From: Thermus hydrothermalis | GTDB lineage: Bacteria; Deinococcota; Deinococci; Deinococcales; Thermaceae | NCBI RefSeq assembly: GCF_022760925.1 | Contig: NZ_JAKTNT010000007.1 | Coordinates: 50,106 to 114,105, forward strand | Reading direction: 5' to 3' | DNA length: 64,000 nt | Shown: positions 44,115 to 52,379 of the stretch, one piece after another | Layout of the letters: every line of letters begins with the position of its first letter | How positions within the stretch are numbered: the first letter of the stretch is position 1 | Translations under genes and position numbers: made by a program | The notes under the pieces: model-generated | Database searches by the model: none | Told to the model about the DNA's origin: nothing | The model's input: only the letters and a program-made list of their open reading frames with translations

Positions 44115-44605
44115 TTGAGCTCCTCGCCCCAGGCCTCCTCAAAGAGGCGCTTAGCCTCCTGGACGGAAATCTCCAGGGTCTGGGAAACCTCTTCGGCCAG
44201 GAGGTAGATGGCCCGCCTCAGGGCCTGGCGGTCCAGGTCGGCCAGGCCCCGCTCTAGTTCCCAAGCCCGAAGCTGCCCCGCCATCTGGGCGATGCGGTAG
44301 GGGTTCCCGTCCGCCAGGATCTCGCTCGTCTTCCGGTGCCTCGCCGCCCACTGCTTGGGCAGGGGCATGCGCCCGTTCTTTAGGAGGTCCAGGATGACGG
44401 GAACCTCGTCCGGGCTTAAGGCCTTGCGCATCCCCACGCTATGGGGGGCTTCCACGGGTACGTAGGCCTTGGAGCGGGAGCCGGGGAAATCCACCTGGTA
44501 GTAGGCCCGGCTTACGCCGCTAACGCTCCTTTGGGCTATGCCCGCCACCACACCGACCCCATAAGGGGGTAGGACCACCTTGTCGCCGGGACGAAACTCT
44601 TTCAC
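44111..44605 (-). CDS. carD: CarD-family RNA polymerase-binding regulator
   Basis: The 164-residue protein has the N-terminal RNA polymerase-interaction domain (FRPGDKVVLPPYGVGVV) and the helical DNA-binding domain with the conserved Trp (KQWAARHRKTSEIL). CarD binds the beta subunit and wedges a Trp into the upstream bubble edge, stabilising open complexes, notably at rRNA promoters. It starts with GTG at 44605, behind AAGGAG, overlapping the TetR stop by four bases (GTGA). It is nearly identical to the structurally studied Thermus CarD. Confidence 0.96.
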   Translation of the reverse strand: MKEFRPGDKVVLPPYGVGVVAGIAQRSVSGVSRAYYQVDFPGSRSKAYVPVEAPHSVGMRKALSPDEVPVILDLLKNGRMPLPKQWAARHRKTSEILADGNPYRIAQMAGQLRAWELERGLADLDRQALRRAIYLLAEEVSQTLEISVQEAKRLFEEAWGEELN

Positions 44606-45207
44606 GGCGCGACTCCTTTCCGGAGCACCAAAAGGAGGTGCTCCATGTAGGCCTCCACCTCTAGCTGGGGGGTACACCCTAAGGCCGCAAGGACGGCGGC
44701 GGTGGCCTTCGGGGAAAGCTCGGGCCGCACGGCCCCTTCCGCCTGGCCGCTTCGCACCAGTTCTTCCAGAAGGTCCAGGTAGTGCTGGTGCAAGCCCTTG
44801 AGCCAAGGGGTGGGGTCTTCCATGGCCTCCCGGGCCACGGCGGCCCAAAGGCCCCGCCACTCCTCTATCCAGGCCAGGCGCTTGCGCAAGAGGGCCTCCA
44901 GGCGCACAAAAAAGGGCGCCCGCAGGCGCACCACCTCCTCCACCTCCCGGTAGAAGGCCCAGGTCCTTTCCTCCACCAAGGAGCGCAGGAGGTCCTTCTT
45001 GTCGCGGAAGTAGAGGTAGATGGTGCCCTTGCCCACCTCCGCTCTCCGGGCCACCTCCTCCATCTTGAGCCCGGAAAGCCCCATCTCCCGGAGGATTTCC
45101 AAGGTGGCCTCGAGGATGGCCCGCTTCTTGTCCTTGGAAATCGCCCCCGGGGGGGATACCATCGCGGCCACGTCCTTGAGTCTACCACACCGCCCTTTTC
45201 CTTTCAT
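44602..45207 (-). CDS. TetR-family transcriptional regulator
   Basis: The 201-residue protein has the TetR helix-turn-helix ILEATLEILREMGLSGLKMEEVARRAEVGKGTIYLYF with a variable ligand-binding C-terminal half. The ATG at 45207 is used; an internal ATG at 45162 would remove 15 N-terminal residues and still leave a whole HTH. It overlaps carD, making this a two-gene operon, and is divergent from the cyanophycinase-like gene. TAGGGT on the minus strand (45220-45225) could be its -10. Ligand unknown. Confidence 0.85.
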   Translation of the reverse strand: MKGKGRCGRLKDVAAMVSPPGAISKDKKRAILEATLEILREMGLSGLKMEEVARRAEVGKGTIYLYFRDKKDLLRSLVEERTWAFYREVEEVVRLRAPFFVRLEALLRKRLAWIEEWRGLWAAVAREAMEDPTPWLKGLHQHYLDLLEELVRSGQAEGAVRPELSPKATAAVLAALGCTPQLEVEAYMEHLLLVLRKGVAP

Positions 45208-45244
45208 GAGGAAAGCGCTACCCTAAGGGACAAGGAGGCAGGGT

Positions 45245-45958
45245 ATGCGTCAGGGCTTCTTCGCCTTGCTCACCGCAGACCCCTTGCGGGGGGCTTTGCG
45301 CCCCGTGGAGGAAAGGCTCTTGGCGGAGGCCCGGGGGGAAGCCCTTTTCCTCGTTCCCTACCCCTTGCGGGACGTGGCGGAGGCCTGGCGCCTGGCCTAC
45401 CGCCACCTGGGGCTCAAGCGGGGGAGGGTGGTCTACCTGAGGCGCCGGGAAGAGGCCTTTGACCCCGAGGTGGCCCAGAAGGTGGCGGAAAGCCCCCTGG
45501 TGCTTTTGGCCGCCGAGGGCCTCCCGGAGTTTTTGGACCTCATACGGGGAAGCCTCCTCCTCGAGGCCCTCCTGGAGGTCCACCGCCAGGGCGGGGGGGT
45601 GGTGGCCTTGGGAGAGGCGGCGGGGATCTTGGGCGAGGCGGCCTTTTACACCCTGGAGGGGGAGGTGCGGGCCGCCTTGGGCCTAGCCCTTCTCCGGGGC
45701 CTCGCCCTCTTGCCCCGGGTGGAGGAGAAGGGCCGCTTCTTGGCCCTTTCCCGCCTGGTGGCGGACAACCCCGACCTGGTGGGCTTAGGGCTATTGGAGA
45801 ACACCGCCTTGCGCCTCCTGAGGGGCCTGGGGGAGGTCTGGGCCGGGGGGGTGACCCTGGTGGACGCAGGGGGGGCGGAGTTCACCGCCAGGGGGGTGAA
45901 GGGGCTCAAGGTGGACGTGCTTGCGGCGGGGGAGCGCTTCCCTCTGCCCGCCCTTTAG
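45245..45958 (+). CDS. cyanophycinase-like (S51) protein lacking the nucleophile
   Basis: The 237-residue protein follows the cyanophycinase/peptidase E layout: VYLRRREEAFDPEVAQKV, GGGVVALGEAAGILGE at residues 116-130 and LGLLENTALRL. In active enzymes the nucleophile motif is GxSAG; here it reads GEAAG with Ala at the serine position. It may be a binding or scaffold protein. A GG-rich AAGGAGG precedes the ATG by six bases; TACCCT (45219-45224) may be its -10. It is divergent from the TetR gene. Confidence 0.7.
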   Translation: MRQGFFALLTADPLRGALRPVEERLLAEARGEALFLVPYPLRDVAEAWRLAYRHLGLKRGRVVYLRRREEAFDPEVAQKVAESPLVLLAAEGLPEFLDLIRGSLLLEALLEVHRQGGGVVALGEAAGILGEAAFYTLEGEVRAALGLALLRGLALLPRVEEKGRFLALSRLVADNPDLVGLGLLENTALRLLRGLGEVWAGGVTLVDAGGAEFTARGVKGLKVDVLAAGERFPLPAL

Positions 45959-45973
45959 CCTTACCATGGCCCC

Positions 45974-46474
45974 ATGCCCTCGGGGCGCGTGCACGAGGCT
46001 CTTAACCTGACCGTTCTGGGGGCTGGGGCCCTCGCCTACCTGGCCCAAGGGGGTTCTCCGGAGGAGCCCCGGGCCCTGGCTTTCGCCTTGGCCTATTTGG
46101 CCGGCACCTATCTGCTTTCCCCGGACCTGGACTTGGCGGAAAAGGGGTCAGGCCCCGGGCGGCGCTGGGGGGTTTTGCGCCTCCTCTGGCGGCCCTATGG
46201 CTGGCTTTTCCGCCACCGGGGCCTTTCCCACACCTGGGTGCTCGGGCCCCTCACCCGGCTCGCCTACCTGGGGGGAGTGGGTGGGGTTTTGGCCTTCCTC
46301 TTGGGGAGGATTTTGGCCTACTTAGGGGTGGACCTGGACCTTAGGTTTCCCGTTTGGCCCAAAGAAGCCTTGGGGTGGGGGCTTTTGGGCTACTACCTCT
46401 CCCAGTGGCTGCACTTGGTGGCGGACGGCATTTGGCCGGACCACGACCTCAGGCAACTCCGGCGGCCAAGGTGA
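45974..46474 (+). CDS. DUF2227-type putative metal-binding membrane protein
   Basis: The 166-residue protein has SGRVHEALN, LSPDLDLAE, FRHRGLSHTWVLGPLTR and WLHLVADGIW, the His/Asp pattern of DUF2227 and YdjM-like membrane hydrolases. Three to four membrane helices are evident. The substrate is unknown. TACCAT is six bases before the ATG, so leaderless. Confidence 0.75.
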   Translation: MPSGRVHEALNLTVLGAGALAYLAQGGSPEEPRALAFALAYLAGTYLLSPDLDLAEKGSGPGRRWGVLRLLWRPYGWLFRHRGLSHTWVLGPLTRLAYLGGVGGVLAFLLGRILAYLGVDLDLRFPVWPKEALGWGLLGYYLSQWLHLVADGIWPDHDLRQLRRPR

Positions 46475-46517
46475 GGCGGTTTACATACCAAGCCGGGGCA
46501 GGGTAGAGAATGAGGGC

Positions 46518-47003
46518 ATGCGCAAGCGGGTTCTTTGGGCGTTAGGGGTCCTATTGGGCTTGGCCTTTGCCGTCCAGCCTGGGCAGCGCATCCCCGACTT
46601 CGCCCTTTTGGACCCCCAGGGGAACCTCGTCACCCCCGCCACCATGAAAAAACCCGCGGTCCTCGTTTTTTGGGCAAACTGGTGCCCGGTGTGCCGGGCG
46701 GAGTTCCCGGGCCTTCACAAGGTGGCGGAGGAAACCGGGGTGCCCTTCTACGTCATCAGCCGCGAGCCCAAGGACACCAAGGAGGTGGTCCTGGCCTATA
46801 TGAAGGCCTACCCTCGTTTTATCCCCCTCCTGGCCTCGGACCGGGACAGGCCCCACGAGGTGGCGAACCGCTTCAAGGTCTTGGGGCAGCCCTGGACCTT
46901 CGTGGTGGACGGGGAGGGCAAGGTGGTGGCCCTCTTCGCCGGGCGTGCCGGGCGGGAGGCCTTGCTAGACGCCCTCCTCCTCGCCGGGGTGGAGGTGCCA
47001 TAG
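46518..47003 (+). CDS. TlpA/ResA-type thiol-disulfide oxidoreductase
   Basis: The 161-residue protein has a signal peptide or anchor (residues 4-19) and a thioredoxin fold with WCPVC at residues 55-59. It probably reduces apocytochrome c or copper-site cysteines outside the cytoplasm, consistent with the large cytochrome operon downstream (inference). It converges on tsaE with a 39-base overlap. Confidence 0.88.
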   Translation: MRKRVLWALGVLLGLAFAVQPGQRIPDFALLDPQGNLVTPATMKKPAVLVFWANWCPVCRAEFPGLHKVAEETGVPFYVISREPKDTKEVVLAYMKAYPRFIPLLASDRDRPHEVANRFKVLGQPWTFVVDGEGKVVALFAGRAGREALLDALLLAGVEVP

Positions 47004-47408
47004 CTCCGCTCGCCGTACCTCGCCCTGGGGGATAAGGCGCAGGAGGAAGTCCGCTTCCAGGGCCTCCGGGTCGCCCCACTCCACCAGAAGGAGCCTCGCC
47101 CCCTCCCGGGCCGCCTCCAACTGGGGTAGGAGGAGGTGGGGGTCCTTTAGGCGGTAGAGGTCGGCGTGGACCAGGGGGCCTTGGGGGGTGGGGTAGGTGT
47201 GGATCAGGGTGTAGGTAGGGCTCGTCACCCGGCCCCCGAAGCCCAGGGCCTCTGCCAGGAAACGGGTAAAGGTGGTCTTTCCCGCCCCCAAGGGACCTTC
47301 CAGGACCACGAGGGCCCCTTCGGGCAGGAGGGGGAGGACCTCCTGGGCCAGGGCTTCGGTGTCCTCGAGGCTCCCCAGGGTTCGGGCAAGCAGGAGGGTC
47401 TTCCGCAT
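46965..47408 (-). CDS. tsaE: tRNA threonylcarbamoyladenosine biosynthesis ATPase TsaE
   Basis: The 147-residue ATPase has Walker A GPLGAGKTT (38-46), TSPTYTLIHTY and VEWGDPEAL. With TsaB/C/D it makes t6A37 in ANN-reading tRNAs. The ATG at 47408 lies seven bases beyond the T run of the tRNA-Leu terminator, with no clear promoter of its own and no Shine-Dalgarno. Confidence 0.9.
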   Translation of the reverse strand: MRKTLLLARTLGSLEDTEALAQEVLPLLPEGALVVLEGPLGAGKTTFTRFLAEALGFGGRVTSPTYTLIHTYPTPQGPLVHADLYRLKDPHLLLPQLEAAREGARLLLVEWGDPEALEADFLLRLIPQGEVRRAELWHLHPGEEEGV

Positions 47409-47414
47409 AAGCAG

Positions 47415-47435
47415 AAAAGGCCCCGAAGGGCCTTT
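47415..47435 (-). terminator. intrinsic terminator of tRNA-Leu
   Basis: On the minus strand AAAGGCCC-TTCG-GGGCCTTT with an UUCG loop is followed by T. It lies between the tRNA and tsaE. Confidence 0.8.
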
Positions 47436-47437
47436 CT

Positions 47438-47524
47438 TGGTGCCGGGAGCGGGACTTGAACCCGCACGCCCTTGCGGGCACCACCCCCTCAAGATGGCGT
47501 GTCTACCAGTTCCACCATCCCGGC
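47438..47524 (-). tRNA. tRNA-Leu (GAG)
   Basis: The 87-base type II tRNA has an encoded CCA and a long variable arm (TGCCCGCAAGGGCG). The anticodon stem CCATC/GGTGG encloses TTGAGGG, giving anticodon GAG. Confidence 0.95.
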
Positions 47525-47549
47525 AGGGCGCGCCTCACGCGCAAGGCTT

Positions 47550-47577
47550 AGTTTAGCAAAAGCCCCTTCTTTGTCAA
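47550..47577 (-). promoter_or_regulatory. tRNA-Leu promoter
   Basis: TTGACA (47572-47577), 16 bases, TAAACT (47550-47555), 25 bases before the tRNA. Confidence 0.8.
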
Positions 47578-47590
47578 GGTTGGCGGGCTT

Positions 47591-47633
47591 GGGACATTTG
47601 TCCCTACACCCTTTCGGTAGATTACCCCTGACA
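47591..47633 (+). promoter_or_regulatory. palindrome and possible promoter before the actA operon
   Basis: GGGACA-TT-TGTCCC (47591-47604) is a perfect 6-bp palindrome. CTGACA (47628-47633) with TAGGTA 17 bases later, or TAGATT at 47618-47623, are candidate promoter elements. The rest of the 227-base gap (47525-47751) shows a GGTACG direct repeat and nothing clearer. Confidence 0.35.
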
Positions 47634-47751
47634 AGTCCTTGCGAAGGGGTTAGGTACGGGTACGGCCGCGCTTCTTATGGAATGGTCCAGGGCCCCTGAT
47701 GGAAACCGAGGCGGCGTGCCCTTAGCCTAAGGCCCCAAGGCCGGAGGTGGC

Positions 47752-48387
47752 ATGCGGAGACGCAACCGTTGGGTACGCACCCTTTTTTGGGGCTCGGTCT
47801 TCGGGGTGTTCGCCCTCTTGGGGGTGATCTTCTCCGGGGTGGCGGTGGGGGCCTTTGAACAGCGCACCCTTCCCGTGGCCCAACCTATTCCCTTTAGCCA
47901 CGCCTTCCATGCCGGGGGGCTTGGCCTTTCCTGCCGTTACTGCCATGCGGCGGTGGAGCACGCTCCCTACGCCGGGCTTCCCCCCACGGAAACCTGCATG
48001 ACCTGCCACACCTACGTGAAGCCCGATAGCCCCAACCTGGCCCTGGTGCGGGAAAGCTGGGAGACGGGCAAGCCCATAGAGTGGAACCGGGTCATCAACC
48101 TGCCGGATTTCGTCTACTTCAACCACGCCGCCCACGTGGCCAAGGGGGTGGGGTGCGCCGAGTGTCACGGCCGGGTGGACCAGATGGCGGTGGTCTACCA
48201 GCCCCAGGCCTTCACCATGAAGTTCTGCCTCTCCTGCCACCGGAACCCCGAGGCCCACTTGAGGCCAAAAGAGCAGGTCTTCAACATGGCCTACACCCCC
48301 GATCCCGAACTCGGCAAGAAGCTCAAGGAGGTTTACCAGATCCGTTCCCCCGAGGCCCTCACGAGCTGCAACACCTGCCACCGCTAG
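47752..48387 (+). CDS. actA: pentaheme cytochrome c, alternative complex III subunit ActA
   Basis: The 211-residue protein has an N-terminal membrane anchor (residues 9-32) and five CxxCH haem motifs at 61-65, 82-86, 135-139, 159-163 and 206-210, the number and order in ActA. In alternative complex III it passes electrons from the quinol-oxidising subunits toward cytochrome c or an oxidase, outside the membrane. GGAGGTGGC precedes the ATG. The next gene is seven bases away. Confidence 0.9.
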   Translation: MRRRNRWVRTLFWGSVFGVFALLGVIFSGVAVGAFEQRTLPVAQPIPFSHAFHAGGLGLSCRYCHAAVEHAPYAGLPPTETCMTCHTYVKPDSPNLALVRESWETGKPIEWNRVINLPDFVYFNHAAHVAKGVGCAECHGRVDQMAVVYQPQAFTMKFCLSCHRNPEAHLRPKEQVFNMAYTPDPELGKKLKEVYQIRSPEALTSCNTCHR

Positions 48388-48394
48388 GAGGCGT

Positions 48395-51028
48395 ATGAAG
48401 GAGACGCGCGGTTTTTCCGAAGCCCTGGAAAAGGAGCTCTTCCGGGAAGAGTTTCCCTTTGGCCCCGTGACCCGAAGGGGCGTTTTGGCCTTGGGCCTCT
48501 TGAGCCTCGCCGCCTGCACCCCGGTGGTGCGGCGCAAGGGGGTGCCCTACGTGCGCCAGCCCGAGTGGGTGGTGGAGGGGGGAAGGGCGGAGTTCGTCAC
48601 CGCCTTCCCCCACGCCGGCTTCGCCGAGCCCGTGCGGGTGCGCCACTACCAGGAGCGGCCCCTCTTCCTCACCCCCCTCGAGGCGGCCATGAGCCCTTAC
48701 CCCCTGGCCTCCCTCTACGCCCTCTACGACCCCGCCCGCAAGGGGAAAGGGCCGGACTGGGAGGGCTTTTTCGCCGCCTGGCGCAAGGCGCTTGGGGAAG
48801 GGGAGACCCTCCTCGTCCTCCCTCGGACCACCTCCCCCCGCCTCGAGGGCCTGGTGCGGGAGGCCCTGAGGCGCTACCCCAACCTGCGGGTGGCCCGGTT
48901 TGAGGCCTGGAGCCTGGAAAACGTCTACCTGGGGGCCGAGCTCGCCTTCGGGCGCAGGGCCTGGCCCGTTTACCGGCCCGAGCGCGCCGAAACCGTGCTC
49001 CTCTTGGACGTGGACCTCCACGAGCACCCCGCAGGCTACCTCTGGGGAAGCGCCCTGGCCCAAAGGCGCCTTCCCCCTATGAACCGCATCTACGCCGTGG
49101 AAAGCGGGGCAAGCCTCCTCGGGACCCTGGCGGACCACCGCCTGGCCCTGAAGCCGAGCGGGGTGGAGGCCTTCCTCCTGGACCTGGCCCGGGCCCTCGG
49201 GGTGGTTCCGGGAAGCCCTACCTCGGACTACGGCGGCTTCCTCCCCGCCCTGGTGGAGGACCTGGGTAGGGGCGGGGTGGTGCTCCCTGGGGTCCACCTC
49301 TCCCCAGGGGCCCAGGCCCTGGCCATGGCGGTGAACGCCCACCTAAGGGCCCCCGTGGCCTATGTGCCCCCGCCCGAGGGGGAGGCGGCCACCCCTAGGG
49401 CCTTCCGGGAAGCCGAAGGGGCAAGCCGCCTGGTCTGGGCGGCGGAAGGCCCCCTACCAAGCCTTCAGGGGAAGGCCTTCGCCGCCGTGCTCTCCCTCTA
49501 CCCCAAGGAGGCACCCCATAGCCTCCCCCTCGCCCACCCCCTGGAGGCCTCCGGCCAGTACCGGGACGCCCAGGGGCGGCTTTGGCCCGCCCAGGCCTTG
49601 GTGAAGCCCCTTTGGGGGGGAAAGTCCTTGGAGGAGGTCCTGGCGGGCCTCCTAGGGGAGGAGCTTCCCGCCCTCTCCCCCGAGGAGAAGCGGGCCCTGG
49701 CGGAGGGCCGCCCCTTGGCGGAGGCGGAGGCCTTGGCGGTGGCCCTAAGGCCAGGCCTTATGGACCGGCTTCCCCCCTTGCGGGAGGAGGCCCCCCTGGA
49801 GCTCACCCTGCGCCCGGACGCCAGCCTTTTTGACGGCCGCTACCGGGAAAACCCCTACCTCCAAGAGCTCCCCCGGCCCCTCACCCGCTTGGTCTGGGAC
49901 GGGGCCCTCTTGGCGGGGGAGGGGCAGGCGGAGGCCTGGGGGTTTTTGGAGGAGGTGCAGGCCCGGGAGCGCCGGGCCGATCCCCGAAGGCCCCTCCTCC
50001 GGGTGCGGGCGGGGGGGCAGGAGGCCCTCCTGCCCCTTTGGCCCTTGCCCCTTTTGCCGGAGGGGAGCTTGGTGGCTTCCCTCGCCCACTTCTTCCACCC
50101 GGGAGGGGTGGCCTTCCCGGCGGAGGTCAGCCCCACCGGGCGGGACTACCCCCTGGTTTCCACCCAGTACCACGGCTATTTGGGAGAGGTGGAGGCGGTC
50201 CACGTCATGACCGAGAAGGAGGCCTTGAAGGAGCCCAAGGCGGAAAAGCGCCTCTCCTTCTACCCCCCTTGGCCCCAAGGGGAGCACGCCTGGGCCATGA
50301 CCGTGGACCTAAGCCGCTGCCTGGGGTGCGGGCTTTGCGTCTTGGCCTGCCAGGTGGAGAACAACATCCCCGTGGTGGGGAAGGAGGAGGTGCAGAAGGG
50401 GCGGGAGATGCACTGGATCCGCCTGGACCGCTACTTCACCCCCGAAGGGGCTTTGCACCAGCCCGTGATGTGCCAGCACTGCGAGAAGGCCCCTTGCGAG
50501 GCGGTCTGCCCGGTGGCGGCCACGGAGCACTCCGATGAGGGGCTAAACCTCATGGTCTACAACCGCTGCGTGGGCACCAAGTACTGCTCCGCCAACTGCC
50601 CCTATAAGGCCCGCCGCTTCAACTTCTTCCCCTACGCCGAGCGTTTCGTGGGCCAAGGGGACCCCCGGCGGGCCAAGGAAAGCCCCCTCGCCCTCCTCAT
50701 GAACCCCGAGGTGACGGTGCGGAGCCGGGGGGTCATGGAGAAGTGCACCTACTGCGTCCAGCGGATAGAGCTCGCCCGGGCCGAGGCCGCCAAAGAGGGG
50801 CGCAAGATCCGCACCGGGGAGGTAAGGACCGCCTGCCAGGAGGTCTGCCCGGGGAAGGCCATCCACTTCGGCGACCTCCTGGACCCCGAGGACCCCATCC
50901 AGGCCCACCGCAAGGAGGGGCGGCACTACACCCTTTTGGAGGAGGCCAACACCTGGCCCCGCACCACCTACCTGGCCCACCTCAAAAACCCGAACCCGCG
51001 CCTAAGGAAGGAGGAGGCCCATGGCTAA
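48395..51028 (+). CDS. actB: alternative complex III iron-sulfur subunit ActB
   Basis: The 877-residue protein has a twin-arginine-like signal (VTRRGVLALGLLSLAAC), a large domain related to molybdopterin enzymes but without a visible Mo ligand or N-terminal cluster motif, and a ferredoxin-like C-terminal part with CLGCGLCVLAC, CQHCEKAPCEAVC, CVGTKYCSANC and CTYC...CQEVCPG, enough for four clusters as in ActB. It is shorter than the ~1000-residue ActB I know. Exported with its clusters, it sits on the membrane near ActC. It overlaps actC by 8 bases. Confidence 0.9.
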   Translation: MKETRGFSEALEKELFREEFPFGPVTRRGVLALGLLSLAACTPVVRRKGVPYVRQPEWVVEGGRAEFVTAFPHAGFAEPVRVRHYQERPLFLTPLEAAMSPYPLASLYALYDPARKGKGPDWEGFFAAWRKALGEGETLLVLPRTTSPRLEGLVREALRRYPNLRVARFEAWSLENVYLGAELAFGRRAWPVYRPERAETVLLLDVDLHEHPAGYLWGSALAQRRLPPMNRIYAVESGASLLGTLADHRLALKPSGVEAFLLDLARALGVVPGSPTSDYGGFLPALVEDLGRGGVVLPGVHLSPGAQALAMAVNAHLRAPVAYVPPPEGEAATPRAFREAEGASRLVWAAEGPLPSLQGKAFAAVLSLYPKEAPHSLPLAHPLEASGQYRDAQGRLWPAQALVKPLWGGKSLEEVLAGLLGEELPALSPEEKRALAEGRPLAEAEALAVALRPGLMDRLPPLREEAPLELTLRPDASLFDGRYRENPYLQELPRPLTRLVWDGALLAGEGQAEAWGFLEEVQARERRADPRRPLLRVRAGGQEALLPLWPLPLLPEGSLVASLAHFFHPGGVAFPAEVSPTGRDYPLVSTQYHGYLGEVEAVHVMTEKEALKEPKAEKRLSFYPPWPQGEHAWAMTVDLSRCLGCGLCVLACQVENNIPVVGKEEVQKGREMHWIRLDRYFTPEGALHQPVMCQHCEKAPCEAVCPVAATEHSDEGLNLMVYNRCVGTKYCSANCPYKARRFNFFPYAERFVGQGDPRRAKESPLALLMNPEVTVRSRGVMEKCTYCVQRIELARAEAAKEGRKIRTGEVRTACQEVCPGKAIHFGDLLDPEDPIQAHRKEGRHYTLLEEANTWPRTTYLAHLKNPNPRLRKEEAHG

Positions 51029-52370
51029 GGAACCCCACCCGGACCGCGACCTCATCCAAGGGGAATGGACGGAGAGGAGCTTGGTGGAAAAGCTCTTGGA
51101 GCCCGTGGAGAAGCCCCCGCCAAGGCCCTGGAAGGTGGTTTTGGCCGTGGGTTTCGCCCTCACCCTGGCCTGGCTTTACGCCATCTTCGTGACCTTCGTC
51201 CAGGGCCTGGGCACCTGGGGCATCAACCAGCCCGTGGCCTGGGGGTACGATATCGTCCACTTCGTCTGGTGGATCGGCATCGGCCACGCTGGGACCCTCA
51301 TCAGCGCCATCCTGGTTCTCATGCGGCAGAACTGGCGGGACTCCCTCAACCGGGTTACCGAGGCCATGACCCTCTTCGCCGTGCTCTGCGCCGCCACCTA
51401 CCCCCTCATCCACATGGGCCGGCCACAACACTTCTACTGGGTCATGCCCTACCCCACCCACATGGCCCTCTGGCCCCAGTACAAGAGCCCCCTCTCCTGG
51501 GACGTGCTGGCCATCATGACCTACCTCACCATCTCCACCCTCTTCCTCTACCTGGGGCTCATCCCCGACCTGGCCCTTTTGCGGGAGAGGAGCACGGGCT
51601 GGCGGAGGAAGCTCTACGGCTGGCTTTCCTTAGGCTGGACGGGGAACGCCGTCCACTGGCAACGCTACCGGGCGGTGTACGTCCTCCTGGCGGGCCTCGC
51701 CACCCCCGTGGTCATCTCCGTGCACTCCGTGGTGAGCATGGACTTCGCCTACGGTCTGGTGCCGGGCTGGCACCTCACCGTCTTCCCCCCCTTCTTCGCC
51801 GCCGGGGCCATCTACTCGGGCTTCGCCATGGCCCTCACCCTCATCATCCCCTTGCGCCGGTGGTACCGGCTGGAGGGGGTCATCACCGACAGGCACCTGG
51901 ACTGGATGGCCAAGGTGACCCTGGCCTCGGGGCTCGGGGTGGCCTACATCTACCTTTTGGAAATCTTCATCGCCTGGTATAGCGGGGAGCCGGCGGAGTG
52001 GGCCCAGCAGCTTTGGCGCATGACGGGGCCCTACGCCCCCTACTACTGGGCCATGATGCTCATCAACGTGGTCCTCCTCCAGACCCTATGGTTCCCCCGC
52101 TTCCGCAAAAACCTCACCTGGCTTTTCCTCTTTTCCATCCTGGCCAACGTGGGCATGTGGCTGGAGCGCTTCGTCATCGTGGTGATCAGCCTCTCCCACG
52201 ACTTCTTGCCGGGCAACTTCCACCTCTACTACCCCACTTGGGTGGACTGGACGCTTTTCCTGGGGACCATCGGCTTCTTCCTCTTTGGCCTGGCCCTTTT
52301 CATCCGGATTTTCCCCCCCATCGCCGTGGCGGAGATGGTCCACCTCTTCCACAAGCTGCGCGGGCACTAG
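51021..52370 (+). CDS. actC: alternative complex III membrane subunit ActC (NrfD/PsrC family)
   Basis: The 449-residue protein has about ten membrane helices and NrfD-family features (WGINQPVAWGYDIVHFVWWIGIGHAG; HSVVSMDFA). It binds quinol and may couple proton movement. It starts inside actB's end and is followed by actD nine bases later. Confidence 0.92.
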   Translation: MAKEPHPDRDLIQGEWTERSLVEKLLEPVEKPPPRPWKVVLAVGFALTLAWLYAIFVTFVQGLGTWGINQPVAWGYDIVHFVWWIGIGHAGTLISAILVLMRQNWRDSLNRVTEAMTLFAVLCAATYPLIHMGRPQHFYWVMPYPTHMALWPQYKSPLSWDVLAIMTYLTISTLFLYLGLIPDLALLRERSTGWRRKLYGWLSLGWTGNAVHWQRYRAVYVLLAGLATPVVISVHSVVSMDFAYGLVPGWHLTVFPPFFAAGAIYSGFAMALTLIIPLRRWYRLEGVITDRHLDWMAKVTLASGLGVAYIYLLEIFIAWYSGEPAEWAQQLWRMTGPYAPYYWAMMLINVVLLQTLWFPRFRKNLTWLFLFSILANVGMWLERFVIVVISLSHDFLPGNFHLYYPTWVDWTLFLGTIGFFLFGLALFIRIFPPIAVAEMVHLFHKLRGH

Positions 52371-52379
52371 GAGGGCAGG

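Noticed and set aside
48395..51028. ActB as an active molybdopterin oxidoreductase
   Set aside because: No pterin/Mo-ligand motif seen, and the neighbours are ACIII subunits.
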